Shown here: piece after piece, positions 39,687 through 48,028 of the stretch | Layout: the number at the start of each line of letters is the position of its first letter | Position numbering within the stretch: position 1 is the stretch's first letter | DNA from: a virus | Virus record (IMG/VR): IMGVR_UViG_3300033153_015023 | Location: 1 to 64,000 of that record | Reading direction: 5' to 3' (one strand) | Length of the DNA: 64,000 nt | Made by a program: the position numbers and the translations under genes | The notes under the pieces: model-generated | Databases searched by the model: none | The model's input: only the letters and a program-made list of their open reading frames with translations | Told to the model about the DNA's origin: nothing

Positions 39687-41348
39687 ATGTACGAAAGAAA
39701 CGACGAACAAGGGATTCGTAAACTCAATTACTCTCGATATAGGAAACTAGTCGAGAAAGGTTATTCTATTGCAGAGGATACTGCAAATACTTCTCTATAC
39801 TACATCAACGAGGATCCATTTGGTAGAACATACTACCAAAAATCTTTAGGTGAGGTAACAATTCGAGATCCTCTTACAGGAAGGATGTATACACAAGAGG
39901 AGTGGGCAACAAAGGAATTTATTGTTGACAATAAAGCACAGTTGGTTGCAAAGGTTAGTGCTGATTTGGTTGTAGGAAAGAGCGTATCTATAAAGTTTAA
40001 GGATACAGATAGTCCTAAAGAAGAAAAAATTGCATGGTTGGAAGAGTTTATAAAATGGAATAAGTTGCGGACTAAACTTTATGAGTCTGCGATGAGAAAT
40101 AGCGGCTTAGGAGATCAATACTTTGAGTTAGAAGTTATAGATGATAAGATAAAGGTTATTTATCGGGATCCATACTATGTGGATATAGAGTATGAAAATG
40201 ACGATGTAAAGTTTTATGAGATTGCGTGGGAGATTGATGTAGAGAAACCTGTCTCTCGAAGTCTTCTTAAAAAGAAGCGGCAAAAAACTACTTACATTCA
40301 AAAGAAGCTTCATTATAAGGGAATGATTCGATGGGAGCTATGGGAGAAGAGGAAAAAGGAAATGATCCCAATTCCTCTCAATGAGAATCCAGAAAATGAG
40401 GAACTGTTGACGCGTGCTTTGAGCGAATCGCATATGAAGACGTTATTGGCTCGAGAGTCCGGAGAGGAATATGAAACCGATGATATAAACTATGTATATG
40501 TAGTTGAGGAGTATACAGGGATAGACACCTTCCTTTTAATTCATTGGCCAAACTATCGAATGTTTGATCTCTTCGGTGTTTCAGATGCCGGTATGATAGA
40601 GAATTTACAAAACGCTCTCAATAACAGACAGACTCAGCTTCACGACATTCTCGACAAGCATGCAGATCCTCCTATGTATGGTAGTGATTCATATTTAGAT
40701 GAGAATGGTAATCTGGTAATGACTGGTGGAGGAGGAAGATACTTTCCAGTTACAGAGGGCGGAGATCCTCCAGGTTATTTAACATGGAATGGGAATATAA
40801 CTGATTCACAGGATGAAATCAAACGTCTCTATGAAGCAATTCTTGACAATACAGAAACTTCGCCAGCGCTACTCGGTAGAGACAAAGGTGGCATAGAATC
40901 TGGTAGAGCTTTGATGTACAAGTTAATCCGATCTCTTGCAATGGCAGCTCGAAAATCTGTGTATATGAAAACAGCAATTAATGAGTTAATTCTAACTGCG
41001 CAGAAACTTGAAGAGATTTGGATAGTTGGTGATGGGATAAAGAGCCTGGATGAAGAGATAAAAACAGAGTGGAGTGATCTTCTTGAAGTAGTGATTGAAA
41101 TTCAGTCTGCTATTCCAACCGACACTCAAGAGATAATTGGTGAAGTTGGGACGTTAGTAGAGAGAGGACTTATTTCAAAGGAAACTGGATTGTTGATTAT
41201 TGAGAAATATTTTGATGAGATTGATCCAGAGACGGAAAAGAAACTACTTGCTGCACAAGAGGATCGGGAAGCGGAATTAGAGAAGAAGAGAATGCCTGAT
41301 CTGTTAGCAGGTATTCCAGAAGAAACAGAACCAGGACTTAATGAATGA
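39687..41348 (+). CDS. portal protein (SPP1 gp6-like)
   Basis: 553 residues, the size of siphovirus portals. The order clip/stem/wing can be followed: an N-terminal region, a beta wing with YRDPYYVDIEYENDD, then GVSDAGMIENLQNALNNRQTQ, and the long helical crown near the end. It forms the dodecameric channel at one head vertex and docks the terminase. It follows the terminase by about 5 kb because accessory genes intervene. ATGA overlap with the next small gene. Confidence 0.9.
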   Translation: MYERNDEQGIRKLNYSRYRKLVEKGYSIAEDTANTSLYYINEDPFGRTYYQKSLGEVTIRDPLTGRMYTQEEWATKEFIVDNKAQLVAKVSADLVVGKSVSIKFKDTDSPKEEKIAWLEEFIKWNKLRTKLYESAMRNSGLGDQYFELEVIDDKIKVIYRDPYYVDIEYENDDVKFYEIAWEIDVEKPVSRSLLKKKRQKTTYIQKKLHYKGMIRWELWEKRKKEMIPIPLNENPENEELLTRALSESHMKTLLARESGEEYETDDINYVYVVEEYTGIDTFLLIHWPNYRMFDLFGVSDAGMIENLQNALNNRQTQLHDILDKHADPPMYGSDSYLDENGNLVMTGGGGRYFPVTEGGDPPGYLTWNGNITDSQDEIKRLYEAILDNTETSPALLGRDKGGIESGRALMYKLIRSLAMAARKSVYMKTAINELILTAQKLEEIWIVGDGIKSLDEEIKTEWSDLLEVVIEIQSAIPTDTQEIIGEVGTLVERGLISKETGLLIIEKYFDEIDPETEKKLLAAQEDREAELEKKRMPDLLAGIPEETEPGLNE

Positions 41349-41518
41349 ACACAGAGGAAGCAGAATTTCGAGTAAAAGAAATAATGGAAGATGTTCGTCA
41401 AGTAGAAAAGCAAAAAGTATTTTTAGGGAAGGGTTGGTGGGGGTGTAAAGAGAGACATCGGTTAGCTCGTATTTTAAGTTGTATAAGAAAGAAAGGAAAA
41501 GATGAAAAGTGTCTTTAA
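41345..41518 (+). CDS. small hypothetical protein
   Basis: 57 residues, basic (ends RILSCIRKKGKDEKCL), overlapping the portal stop by ATGA and the next gene by 17 nt. No known motif. Confidence 0.5.
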   Translation: MNTEEAEFRVKEIMEDVRQVEKQKVFLGKGWWGCKERHRLARILSCIRKKGKDEKCL

Positions 41519-41882
41519 ACCAGAAAAATCTTATGGAAATAGATTCTTTAGAACTACCTATGCTATCGTTGCTCGACGATTGAAAATTGATCCCGTTGCA
41601 GAGGGGGCAATTTTACACAAGCGTATTCAGAACCTCTTCTGGGGAAACGACTTTGTTAAGCTGGAGAGTAAAAAAGAAAGAGAGAAGCGACAGGAGCTTG
41701 CAGATCGACTAGTAGATCGGTATGGTAGGCGATCAAGAAAGTTTTATCGAATTTTCCAATTATACTGCTACTCTCGAGGACAGTTGAGAGGGCTCGCTTC
41801 TATGCAAAACTTTATATTAGGTGAAGAAGATAAGCGAGAAAGAATAGATAATAGCATAAAAAAATTATTTAGGGATAATTAA
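41502..41882 (+). CDS. hypothetical protein
   Basis: 126 residues, very basic and helical (KLESKKEREKRQELADRLVD, RRSRKFYRIFQLY). Position after the portal suggests a head or DNA-associated role, with no motif to confirm it. Confidence 0.58.
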   Translation: MKSVFKPEKSYGNRFFRTTYAIVARRLKIDPVAEGAILHKRIQNLFWGNDFVKLESKKEREKRQELADRLVDRYGRRSRKFYRIFQLYCYSRGQLRGLASMQNFILGEEDKRERIDNSIKKLFRDN

Positions 41883-41883
41883 T

Positions 41884-42681
41884 TTGAGAGCTGATTTATA
41901 CCAGGGTGATTGTTTACAAGTGATGGATTTACTTATTAAAAAAGGTATAAAAGTAGATGCAATTATTACGGATTTACCTTATGGAATTACGGCGTGCAAG
42001 TGGGATTCAGTTATTCCATTAGAGCCTATGTGGATATTGCTAAAACAACTTATTAAAGACAAGGGTGCTATAGTATTATTTGGTAGCCAGCCTTTTACAA
42101 GTAAAGTAATTGTAAGTAATTTAAAGATGTTCAAATATTGTTGGGTATGGAATAAACGATTGGCAGGAAATGGAATATTAGCAAAAAAACAACCACTAAA
42201 AATACATGAAGATATAATGGTTTTTAATAGTAGGATATATTATCCAGAAATGAGGAAAGGGAGGGCAAGATGGAAAGGTGGGATTAAAGATAAACATGGT
42301 ACTTTCTCAAATGCGGAAAGTAAAAAAGTATGGAATGATAAGTATTATCCAACTTCTATTCTTGAATTTTCAGGAGCAGGGATGAGGTATATAAGAGTTC
42401 ATCCTACTCAAAAACCAATACTATTACTAGAATATTTAATTAAAACATATACGAATGAAAAAGAACTTGTTCTTGATTTTACTATGGGTTCAGGCACAAC
42501 AGGGATAGCTTGTAAAAATCTAAACAGAAATTTTGTAGGAATAGAATTAGATAAGAATTATTTTGAAATAGCAAAATATAGAATTTTAGATATAGCAAAT
42601 AATGATGATAGTATAATATGTCATTTAGAAAGAACTTTATATAGTAAAAGGAGGATAAAGAATGAAAATCAGATTACCTAA
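41884..42681 (+). CDS. DNA methyltransferase (N6-adenine type, D-L-P-Y variant)
   Basis: 265 residues from a TTG. Motif IV reads TDLPYGITACKWDSVIP, the D-L-P-Y form; motif I is LDFTMGSGTTGIACKNL; HPTQKPILLLEYLI is typical of the N4/N6 family. It stands alone inside the head gene cluster without a nuclease, so it should protect phage DNA. Base composition is more AT-rich than the neighbouring head genes, suggesting insertion. Confidence 0.85.
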   Translation: MRADLYQGDCLQVMDLLIKKGIKVDAIITDLPYGITACKWDSVIPLEPMWILLKQLIKDKGAIVLFGSQPFTSKVIVSNLKMFKYCWVWNKRLAGNGILAKKQPLKIHEDIMVFNSRIYYPEMRKGRARWKGGIKDKHGTFSNAESKKVWNDKYYPTSILEFSGAGMRYIRVHPTQKPILLLEYLIKTYTNEKELVLDFTMGSGTTGIACKNLNRNFVGIELDKNYFEIAKYRILDIANNDDSIICHLERTLYSKRRIKNENQIT

Positions 42682-42871
42682 AACAGGAGAGGTGAATGTA
42701 AGGAATGGCAGCCCTCCTTATGTTGCACCGAAGAGATTGGCATGTAATGCAATCGCTCGACATAACCGCAAATGTGAGCAGGCAGAAAAAGCATATCTTC
42801 GAAAATGGGGTGTAGGTAAAAAACATCCTATCGGTATAAAGAAGAGATCAAGAGTGTTGGAGGGAGAATGA
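42662..42871 (+). CDS. small basic protein
   Basis: 69 residues, Lys/Arg-rich, overlapping the methyltransferase by 20 nt and the next gene by ATGA. PPYVAPKRLACNAIARHNRK has no recognised family. Confidence 0.52.
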   Translation: MKIRLPKTGEVNVRNGSPPYVAPKRLACNAIARHNRKCEQAEKAYLRKWGVGKKHPIGIKKRSRVLEGE

Positions 42872-43047
42872 AAACAAGTTCCGGAACTGGAAAGAAAGGT
42901 AGTCGAAAAATCGGTCGTAACTCTACAAAAAGTGCTCGTTACAAGTCTCAAGGAATAAGGGAGAAGAATAAAGAAAGACGGAGACTGAAACGAGAGAGAA
43001 AGTTTGCACGTAATAAAGAGAAACGGAGTTTAGTTAATGCCTTATAA
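42868..43047 (+). CDS. small, highly basic protein
   Basis: 59 residues, almost half Lys or Arg with Ser/Gly (begins MKTSSGTGKKGSRKIGRN). Such histone-tail-like peptides may bind DNA in the head. It overlaps the FkbM-type gene by 11 nt. Confidence 0.5.
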   Translation: MKTSSGTGKKGSRKIGRNSTKSARYKSQGIREKNKERRRLKRERKFARNKEKRSLVNAL

Positions 43048-43672
43048 AGTAGTGCACAGCGATGAAAACCATATTTGGTATCGTGAAGGAACTACAGATT
43101 TAGAAAGAATTCAGGAGCAACCTATATATCGAGAGTTGTTTTTTAATGATATAGATACCGCTCTCGATGTTGGAGCTCATATAGGAGCATTTGCTCGTTA
43201 TGCAATACAATTTGTTAAAAGAGTTGTTTGCGTGGAACCTGAGAAAGATAATTTTTCGATGTTGCTTCGAAATATAGAGGATTTGAATACCATTATTCCT
43301 ATTCGAGCTGCAGTTACTGATGATAAAAAGCTTTTGTATGGAGGTAGTGCCGCGTTTCGACTGGCAAGTAATCTGTCAGCACACCATTTAGGGGTAAGTA
43401 CGTTACGTGTTCCTGTTATTTCATTTCGAAAGCTTATTTGCGTTTTTGAACCAGATGCAATAAAGATAGATATAGAGAAGGAAGAGAGGAAATTAGATTT
43501 TCAAAATCTTCCTCCTTTTGTAAAGTCTATTGCGATTGAGTATCATCCAGCATCCTCTGGTAGAAGAGTTCACGAGATATTACTAAAGCAAAATTTCGAC
43601 GTTGTTCGATTGCCGAATTTTTTAAAGGGAACTAATGATGTAGGGATTTATCGGAGAGTAAAAAATGCCTAG
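43037..43672 (+). CDS. FkbM-family methyltransferase
   Basis: 211 residues. The SAM-binding motif ALDVGAHIGAFARYA, the acidic VVCVEPEKDNFSML strand and the AIKIDIEKEERK segment place it in the FkbM family, which methylates small molecules or sugars. Unlike the DNA methyltransferases nearby it lacks a D/S-PPY motif. It may cap glycans made by the phage sugar enzymes. It overlaps the minor head protein by 8 nt. Confidence 0.82.
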   Translation: MPYKVVHSDENHIWYREGTTDLERIQEQPIYRELFFNDIDTALDVGAHIGAFARYAIQFVKRVVCVEPEKDNFSMLLRNIEDLNTIIPIRAAVTDDKKLLYGGSAAFRLASNLSAHHLGVSTLRVPVISFRKLICVFEPDAIKIDIEKEERKLDFQNLPPFVKSIAIEYHPASSGRRVHEILLKQNFDVVRLPNFLKGTNDVGIYRRVKNA

Positions 43673-45404
43673 CAAAGGGTGGTATGTAAATGGGTTGGAT
43701 GAACTCCTCGAAGACTCTATTGATCGGATGAAGGGATTCAACCGTCAATATATGAGAGATATGAGAAGTCTGTTTTCCGTAGAGAAAGTCTTTCAAGGTG
43801 TTGATATGAATGAGTACTCTATCCCCGACCTCAAAAAAATGGCTCTAGATACAATCCACAAAAAGAATTTGCTGGATCCTGCTCACGGTGGAAAACTTCC
43901 AATTCTTTGTAAAGACAAAAAGGTTCGATACTATAATCCAGAGCAGTGGTCAGAAACAATAGCAAGAACGAGATCGAGAGCGCTGCAAGAAAAAGGCTTG
44001 CACAATGAAATGGCGGAAGCAGGATTTGATTTGGTGATTGTGTCTATTGGTGGCTCCGGTGATATGTGTAAACACTGGGAAGGGAAGATTCTTTCTATCT
44101 CTGGAAAGACATCTGGTGTTGAAACGGTAACTCATGCTCAAAGTATTCATTTGTTTCATCCAAATTGCGCACACAGCAGTTCTCCCGTAATTATTACAGA
44201 AGATGAAGCTGGTCCGAAGATATGGGGTAGAAGTGACTTACCTAAGGTTGCAAGAGAGAGTTTGCGACAAATACTAGATCAAGCAAAAGCGTTTCAACTA
44301 GAACTTCAAATGACAGGTCTTCAACAGTTTGCAGGCTCTGTAGCTGCGTTAAAACCTGGTACGCGAAAGTATTTTGTTTATAAAAAGATTAGTGATGGAA
44401 TAGATGAAGATGAGTTAATACGACTTTTTGCAAAAGAGTATGGAATGGACGAAGCTACAGCTCGCGGAAAGGTTCGATTTTATATTAGTGATTTAAAGAA
44501 GAATGCAAAGTTGCCTGTTCTTAAAAAAGATGGATTTCTAAGCGTCGAGAAACCTGTTAAACCGCATTTTGTAAGTTCTGTGAAAGCTTTGAAATCTGAT
44601 ACGAAAGAATATTTTGTCTATAAAAGAATAAAAGTTGGAGTAGATGAACATGAATTGATGAGACTTTTTGCAGAGGAATATGGATTAAAAAAAGCAGAAG
44701 CTCGAGGATGGGTTAAGTTTCATATCCGCAATTTGGAAAAAACTGGAAAGTTGTCTATAGTCAAAAAGGACGGATTCTTAAGCACGGTTAAACCAGTTAA
44801 ACCGCTCTTTGCCGCAGGACCTCCTTCAGAAGAAGAGATGTTACATCCTTGGTTATCTAAAAAAGAGGCGAAAAAACTTATGGGTGATGCTGATCTTGAA
44901 AGACTTGTTAAAGAAGATAGTCCAAAAACAGATTTTGAAAGAAAAGTCTATGACAGAATACGTGATTGGACTAAGAGGGGATATGTTTCTATAAGAAGTA
45001 CTGAACAAGAATTATTTAGTGGAATTGCTGTTGATAAATTAAAAATAAAAGATAGGTTTGTTGATGTAGTATATCTTGAATCGTTTCTTGATAATGCTCC
45101 AAAGTACCATGGTAGTGTTGCTCGAGGGACGAATACTCTGTTAAAAAAGAAGATCGGAGATGTTTATGAAACAAGAGCAATGTCGTCTTTTTCTAAAGGC
45201 ACTCGTCCTACGGAAGCGTTCAGTGAAACGAATACGGTTCTTGTTATTGAAAATAGTAGAAAGGGAGCTGATATTTCTAAACTCTCTGCCGTCGGAGTAG
45301 AAGGTGAGGTGCTTATGCCAAAAGGTCGATATTATATAAAGAAAATCATAGAGAGCTTTGAGACATCTGTTAATCAGAAGATTTATTTTTTAGAAGAAAT
45401 GTAA
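43665..45404 (+). CDS. minor head protein fused to two winged-helix-like repeats and an ADP-ribosyltransferase-like domain
   Basis: 579 residues. Residues 1 to about 180 match phage minor capsid proteins (YNPEQWSETIARTRSRALQE, then GDMCKHWEGKILSISGK, and LFHPNCAHS). Residues about 225-300 and 305-380 are tandem copies of the KPGTRKYFVYKK domain also seen at 8545-9054. The C-terminal 160 residues look like an ADP-ribosyltransferase: YHGSVARGTN, a SSFSKG strand, and GVEGEVLMPKGRYYI with the E-x-E pattern. Such enzymes packed in heads can be injected to modify host proteins. The ART call is from motifs only. Confidence 0.8.
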   Translation: MPSKGWYVNGLDELLEDSIDRMKGFNRQYMRDMRSLFSVEKVFQGVDMNEYSIPDLKKMALDTIHKKNLLDPAHGGKLPILCKDKKVRYYNPEQWSETIARTRSRALQEKGLHNEMAEAGFDLVIVSIGGSGDMCKHWEGKILSISGKTSGVETVTHAQSIHLFHPNCAHSSSPVIITEDEAGPKIWGRSDLPKVARESLRQILDQAKAFQLELQMTGLQQFAGSVAALKPGTRKYFVYKKISDGIDEDELIRLFAKEYGMDEATARGKVRFYISDLKKNAKLPVLKKDGFLSVEKPVKPHFVSSVKALKSDTKEYFVYKRIKVGVDEHELMRLFAEEYGLKKAEARGWVKFHIRNLEKTGKLSIVKKDGFLSTVKPVKPLFAAGPPSEEEMLHPWLSKKEAKKLMGDADLERLVKEDSPKTDFERKVYDRIRDWTKRGYVSIRSTEQELFSGIAVDKLKIKDRFVDVVYLESFLDNAPKYHGSVARGTNTLLKKKIGDVYETRAMSSFSKGTRPTEAFSETNTVLVIENSRKGADISKLSAVGVEGEVLMPKGRYYIKKIIESFETSVNQKIYFLEEM

Positions 45405-45449
45405 AGATAGTAAATAGTATCTTCGTATTATATAATAGAAGGGAATAAA

Positions 45450-45620
45450 ATGACAGAAGATGAAAAGTTTGATAATATATTTAACGAACCTCTCTCAGAT
45501 AGAAGGGGAAAACCTGATCCTAACTACAAGCCTCCACAGAAGATGAAAAGGGAGTCTTGGGAAGAATATTTTGAGAGAGTAGCAAAATATGAAGAGGAGT
45601 ACAAAGAGGAGAAAAAATGA
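45450..45620 (+). CDS. small acidic protein
   Basis: 56 residues, charged and probably disordered (ends KYEEEYKEEKK), behind a TATTAT box at 45426-45431 and a GAAGGGA ribosome site. It overlaps the next gene by ATGA. Confidence 0.52.
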   Translation: MTEDEKFDNIFNEPLSDRRGKPDPNYKPPQKMKRESWEEYFERVAKYEEEYKEEKK

Positions 45621-45901
45621 AGAAGGTTTTTCTAATGGAGTTTGCTTACCTTAAGGATGCAGAAGGAATTGCTGAATCGTTTGGTACAACACCAGAGGAG
45701 TTATCAAATGTATCAGCACAGATGATGAAACTTGGTTGTAAGGATGAGATTACGAAAAAGACTACATCACTAATGGAGTTAATCGAGTCCGGAGAAATTA
45801 CAGGGGGTCAGGTACTAGCACTGACAACTATGCAGTTGGCGGATACACAAGAGAAAGCTATGATTCATTTTTTGAAGACGTTGATGAAAGGAAAAATATG
45901 A
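45617..45901 (+). CDS. hypothetical helical protein
   Basis: 94 residues, all-helical (QMMKLGCKDEITKKTTSLME). No recognised family; translationally coupled to queD by ATGA. Confidence 0.6.
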   Translation: MKKVFLMEFAYLKDAEGIAESFGTTPEELSNVSAQMMKLGCKDEITKKTTSLMELIESGEITGGQVLALTTMQLADTQEKAMIHFLKTLMKGKI

Positions 45902-46248
45902 AAAAGCGATACAGAATCAAATTAGACTTTGATGCAGCTCACTACTTACCTCACTACGCTGGACCCTGTGCCAATCTCCATGGTCATACTTGGCATATTG
46001 AGTTCTATATTACAGTTCCAAAGAAGTTAGATGAGAGTGGAATTGGACTTGATTTCAAGGTTTTGAAAGAAAAGCTGAAAGCAATTCTACCGGATCATCA
46101 ACTTATAAACGACATCATAGAACATCCGACAGCAGAGATTATTGTTGAGAAACTCTATTATAAAGCTGCAATGGAATTTCCGATGATGGTGGAAAAAGTT
46201 ATATTATGGGAGACAGAGAAAAATGGAATTGAGTTTTCCAATAGTTGA
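45898..46248 (+). CDS. queD: 6-carboxy-tetrahydropterin synthase (QueD)
   Basis: 116 residues, full length. FDAAHYLPHYAG and NLHGHTWHIEFY give the three zinc-binding histidines, and DHQLINDI with the late EKVILWET matches the family. It converts 7,8-dihydroneopterin triphosphate to 6-carboxy-tetrahydropterin, the second step to 7-deazaguanines. It overlaps queE by 26 nt. Confidence 0.93.
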   Translation: MKKRYRIKLDFDAAHYLPHYAGPCANLHGHTWHIEFYITVPKKLDESGIGLDFKVLKEKLKAILPDHQLINDIIEHPTAEIIVEKLYYKAAMEFPMMVEKVILWETEKNGIEFSNS

Positions 46249-46813
46249 GGTATTCGATAGCATCCAGGGAGAAGGTGCTCGAGTAGGTACTGCTTGTCGC
46301 TTTGTACGTTTTGCGGGATGCAATTTAAAGTGTGACTTTTGTGACACTGATTACAAAGAGCGAGAAAGAGTTGGGATAGACGAACTTGTGAGAAGGATGG
46401 AAGGAGCTCCTGGAAAGAATATTGTCATTACCGGCGGTGAACCTACTATTCATAAAGATCTACTTAAGTTTGTTTGGAAATTACGTGCTCATGGATATCA
46501 TATCGCTCTTGAGACAAATGGTGAAAACAACGTTGGGTTTGAGGTCGATTGGCTCACGGTTTCTCCAAAGAGTTATTTGTTTAATCAATTATACGGTGAT
46601 GAAATGAAGGTTCTTTGGATGCGTAATAATGCCTCTGATAATGCTGTCCGCTCTCATTCTTTACGAAGAGGTAGTAATTTTAAACACTATTTCATCCAAC
46701 CAATTGAGCGAAAAGGTAAGTTTGAAAAAATAGATGAGATAATAGAATTTATAAAGGAGAATCCAGAGTGGAGACTGAGTATACAAGCACATAAGATATT
46801 AGGAATTCGTTAA
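46223..46813 (+). CDS. queE: 7-carboxy-7-deazaguanine synthase (QueE), radical SAM
   Basis: 196 residues. The radical-SAM cluster motif is CNLKCDFCDTDY, preceded by DSIQGEGARVGTACRFVRFAG; VITGGEPTIHKD follows. It makes 7-carboxy-7-deazaguanine from the QueD product. It ends just as the folE frame begins, with coupled translation likely. Confidence 0.93.
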   Translation: MELSFPIVEVFDSIQGEGARVGTACRFVRFAGCNLKCDFCDTDYKERERVGIDELVRRMEGAPGKNIVITGGEPTIHKDLLKFVWKLRAHGYHIALETNGENNVGFEVDWLTVSPKSYLFNQLYGDEMKVLWMRNNASDNAVRSHSLRRGSNFKHYFIQPIERKGKFEKIDEIIEFIKENPEWRLSIQAHKILGIR

Positions 46814-47343
46814 TAGACATTATTTCTTACATTGGAGATGATCCTAGTCGAGAGGGTTTAGTTGATACACCAGATCGAATAATTCGTTCCTGGAAAAAAC
46901 TGTTAGGTGGTTATAAGGAAGATGCAATAGAGATTCTTCAAAAAGCAAGTTTCGATGCTGAGGGTTATGATGAGATGATTATGTTGAAGGAAATTGAATT
47001 CTATTCGACATGCGAACATCATTTCATGCCTTTCTTCGGGAGGGCTACTGTTGCATATATTCCTCAAAACAGAGTAGTTGGTATATCAAAACTTGCACGT
47101 ATTGTAGAAGTGTTTGCAAGACGACTGCAGATTCAGGAAAGAATGACCACTCAGATTGCTAATGCGATAGACGATATTTTACTTCCGCAGGGAGTAATGG
47201 TTGTATTAGAGGCGCAGCATTTATGTATGGTTGCGAGAGGTGTTGAGAAACAGCATTCGTCAATGGTCACATCTGCTGTCCGAGGAGTTTTTCGGACGGA
47301 GTCAGAAGTAAGAGCAGAATTTTTTAGTTTGAGAGATAAATAG
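46813..47343 (+). CDS. folE: GTP cyclohydrolase I (FolE), apparent ATA start
   Basis: About 177 residues. The catalytic block FYSTCEHHFMPFFGRATVAY, ISKLARIVEVFARRLQIQER and the zinc-ligand cysteine in AQHLCMVARG are intact. The conserved N-terminal DIISYIGDDPSREGLVDTP lies upstream of the first ATG (46975), so translation must begin earlier. No ATG, GTG or TTG is in frame there. ATA at 46813, overlapping the queE stop, has AGGA 8 nt upstream and fits the family; ATT at 46798 is the alternative. It converts GTP to dihydroneopterin triphosphate for QueD. Confidence 0.85.
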   Translation: MDIISYIGDDPSREGLVDTPDRIIRSWKKLLGGYKEDAIEILQKASFDAEGYDEMIMLKEIEFYSTCEHHFMPFFGRATVAYIPQNRVVGISKLARIVEVFARRLQIQERMTTQIANAIDDILLPQGVMVVLEAQHLCMVARGVEKQHSSMVTSAVRGVFRTESEVRAEFFSLRDK

Positions 47344-47354
47344 GAGGTAGAGAG

Positions 47355-47777
47355 ATGAAGAAGGTTGTATGTTTACTAAGTTTATTGTTTCTTCTAAGTT
47401 CTTGCGCTTATGAATTGACTTCAACTATTGAAGCGTGGAACTGGACCTTTAGTCCAATTCGAGACTTAGAAGTAAGTGTTGATGGAGATGTGAAAGTTGT
47501 TCCTGGTTTGGCTCCTTATATGAGGTCGTGGGAAGTTACTTGGGAAGTTGGTTTTTTGGGAAGTGAAGATTACGATCTTGAAATAGGAGTAAAAGAAATT
47601 GGTGGTGCATGGATATGGGTAACAGGAATGATTAATACTACTGACACTCATTATATCACTATATACGATACCTATTTTACATATCCTAAAAGTATTTCTG
47701 TGGATGATAACCTGCATATGATGATTTCAACTGAACCTCCGAATATTAAAGAGCTTGTAAAGTTGAAAGGAGAATAA
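47355..47777 (+). CDS. putative lipoprotein
   Basis: 140 residues. The signal peptide KKVVCLLSLLFLLSSCAYE ends in a lipobox-like LSSC, so the mature protein should be lipid-anchored through Cys17. The rest is beta-rich. A phage lipoprotein here could act in superinfection exclusion, as in several siphoviruses, but there is no direct evidence. AGGAGG precedes the ATG. Confidence 0.68.
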   Translation: MKKVVCLLSLLFLLSSCAYELTSTIEAWNWTFSPIRDLEVSVDGDVKVVPGLAPYMRSWEVTWEVGFLGSEDYDLEIGVKEIGGAWIWVTGMINTTDTHYITIYDTYFTYPKSISVDDNLHMMISTEPPNIKELVKLKGE

Positions 47778-47778
47778 A

Positions 47779-47949
47779 ATGCCTATAACATCATGTACAA
47801 AGAAAGGTAAACCTGGTTTCAAGTGGGGTAAGAGTGGGAAATGTTATCCTTATACTCCTGGAAACAAAGTAAGTAAGACAGCTGCAAGGAAGAAAGCTGC
47901 TAGACAAGCCGCCGCGATTCATGCTTCTGGATATAGAGAGAAAAAATAA
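47779..47949 (+). CDS. small basic conserved phage protein
   Basis: 56 residues. CTKKGKPGFKWGKSGKCYPY followed by ARKKAARQAAAIHASGY is a motif pair found in short proteins of many tailed phages near head genes. Function unknown. It starts one base after the previous stop. Confidence 0.65.
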   Translation: MPITSCTKKGKPGFKWGKSGKCYPYTPGNKVSKTAARKKAARQAAAIHASGYREKK

Positions 47950-47978
47950 TACCTCCTCTTTTCCTTTATGAAACCTAT

Positions 47979-47994
47979 GTATTTCTATTATTAC
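47979..47994 (+). promoter_or_regulatory. promoter-like motif before the scaffold-capsid genes
   Basis: GTATTT (47979-47984), CTAT, TATTAC (47989-47994): one change in each half of the GTTTTT-N4-TATTAT motif with the same spacing, about 35 bp before the scaffold gene. Confidence 0.42.
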
Positions 47995-48028
47995 AGATAA
48001 ACAGAAAAACTTTTAATTGGAGGACGCA

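Noticed and set aside
46975-47343. folE beginning at ATG 46975
   Set aside because: It would remove the conserved N-terminal helix region that is encoded intact just upstream.
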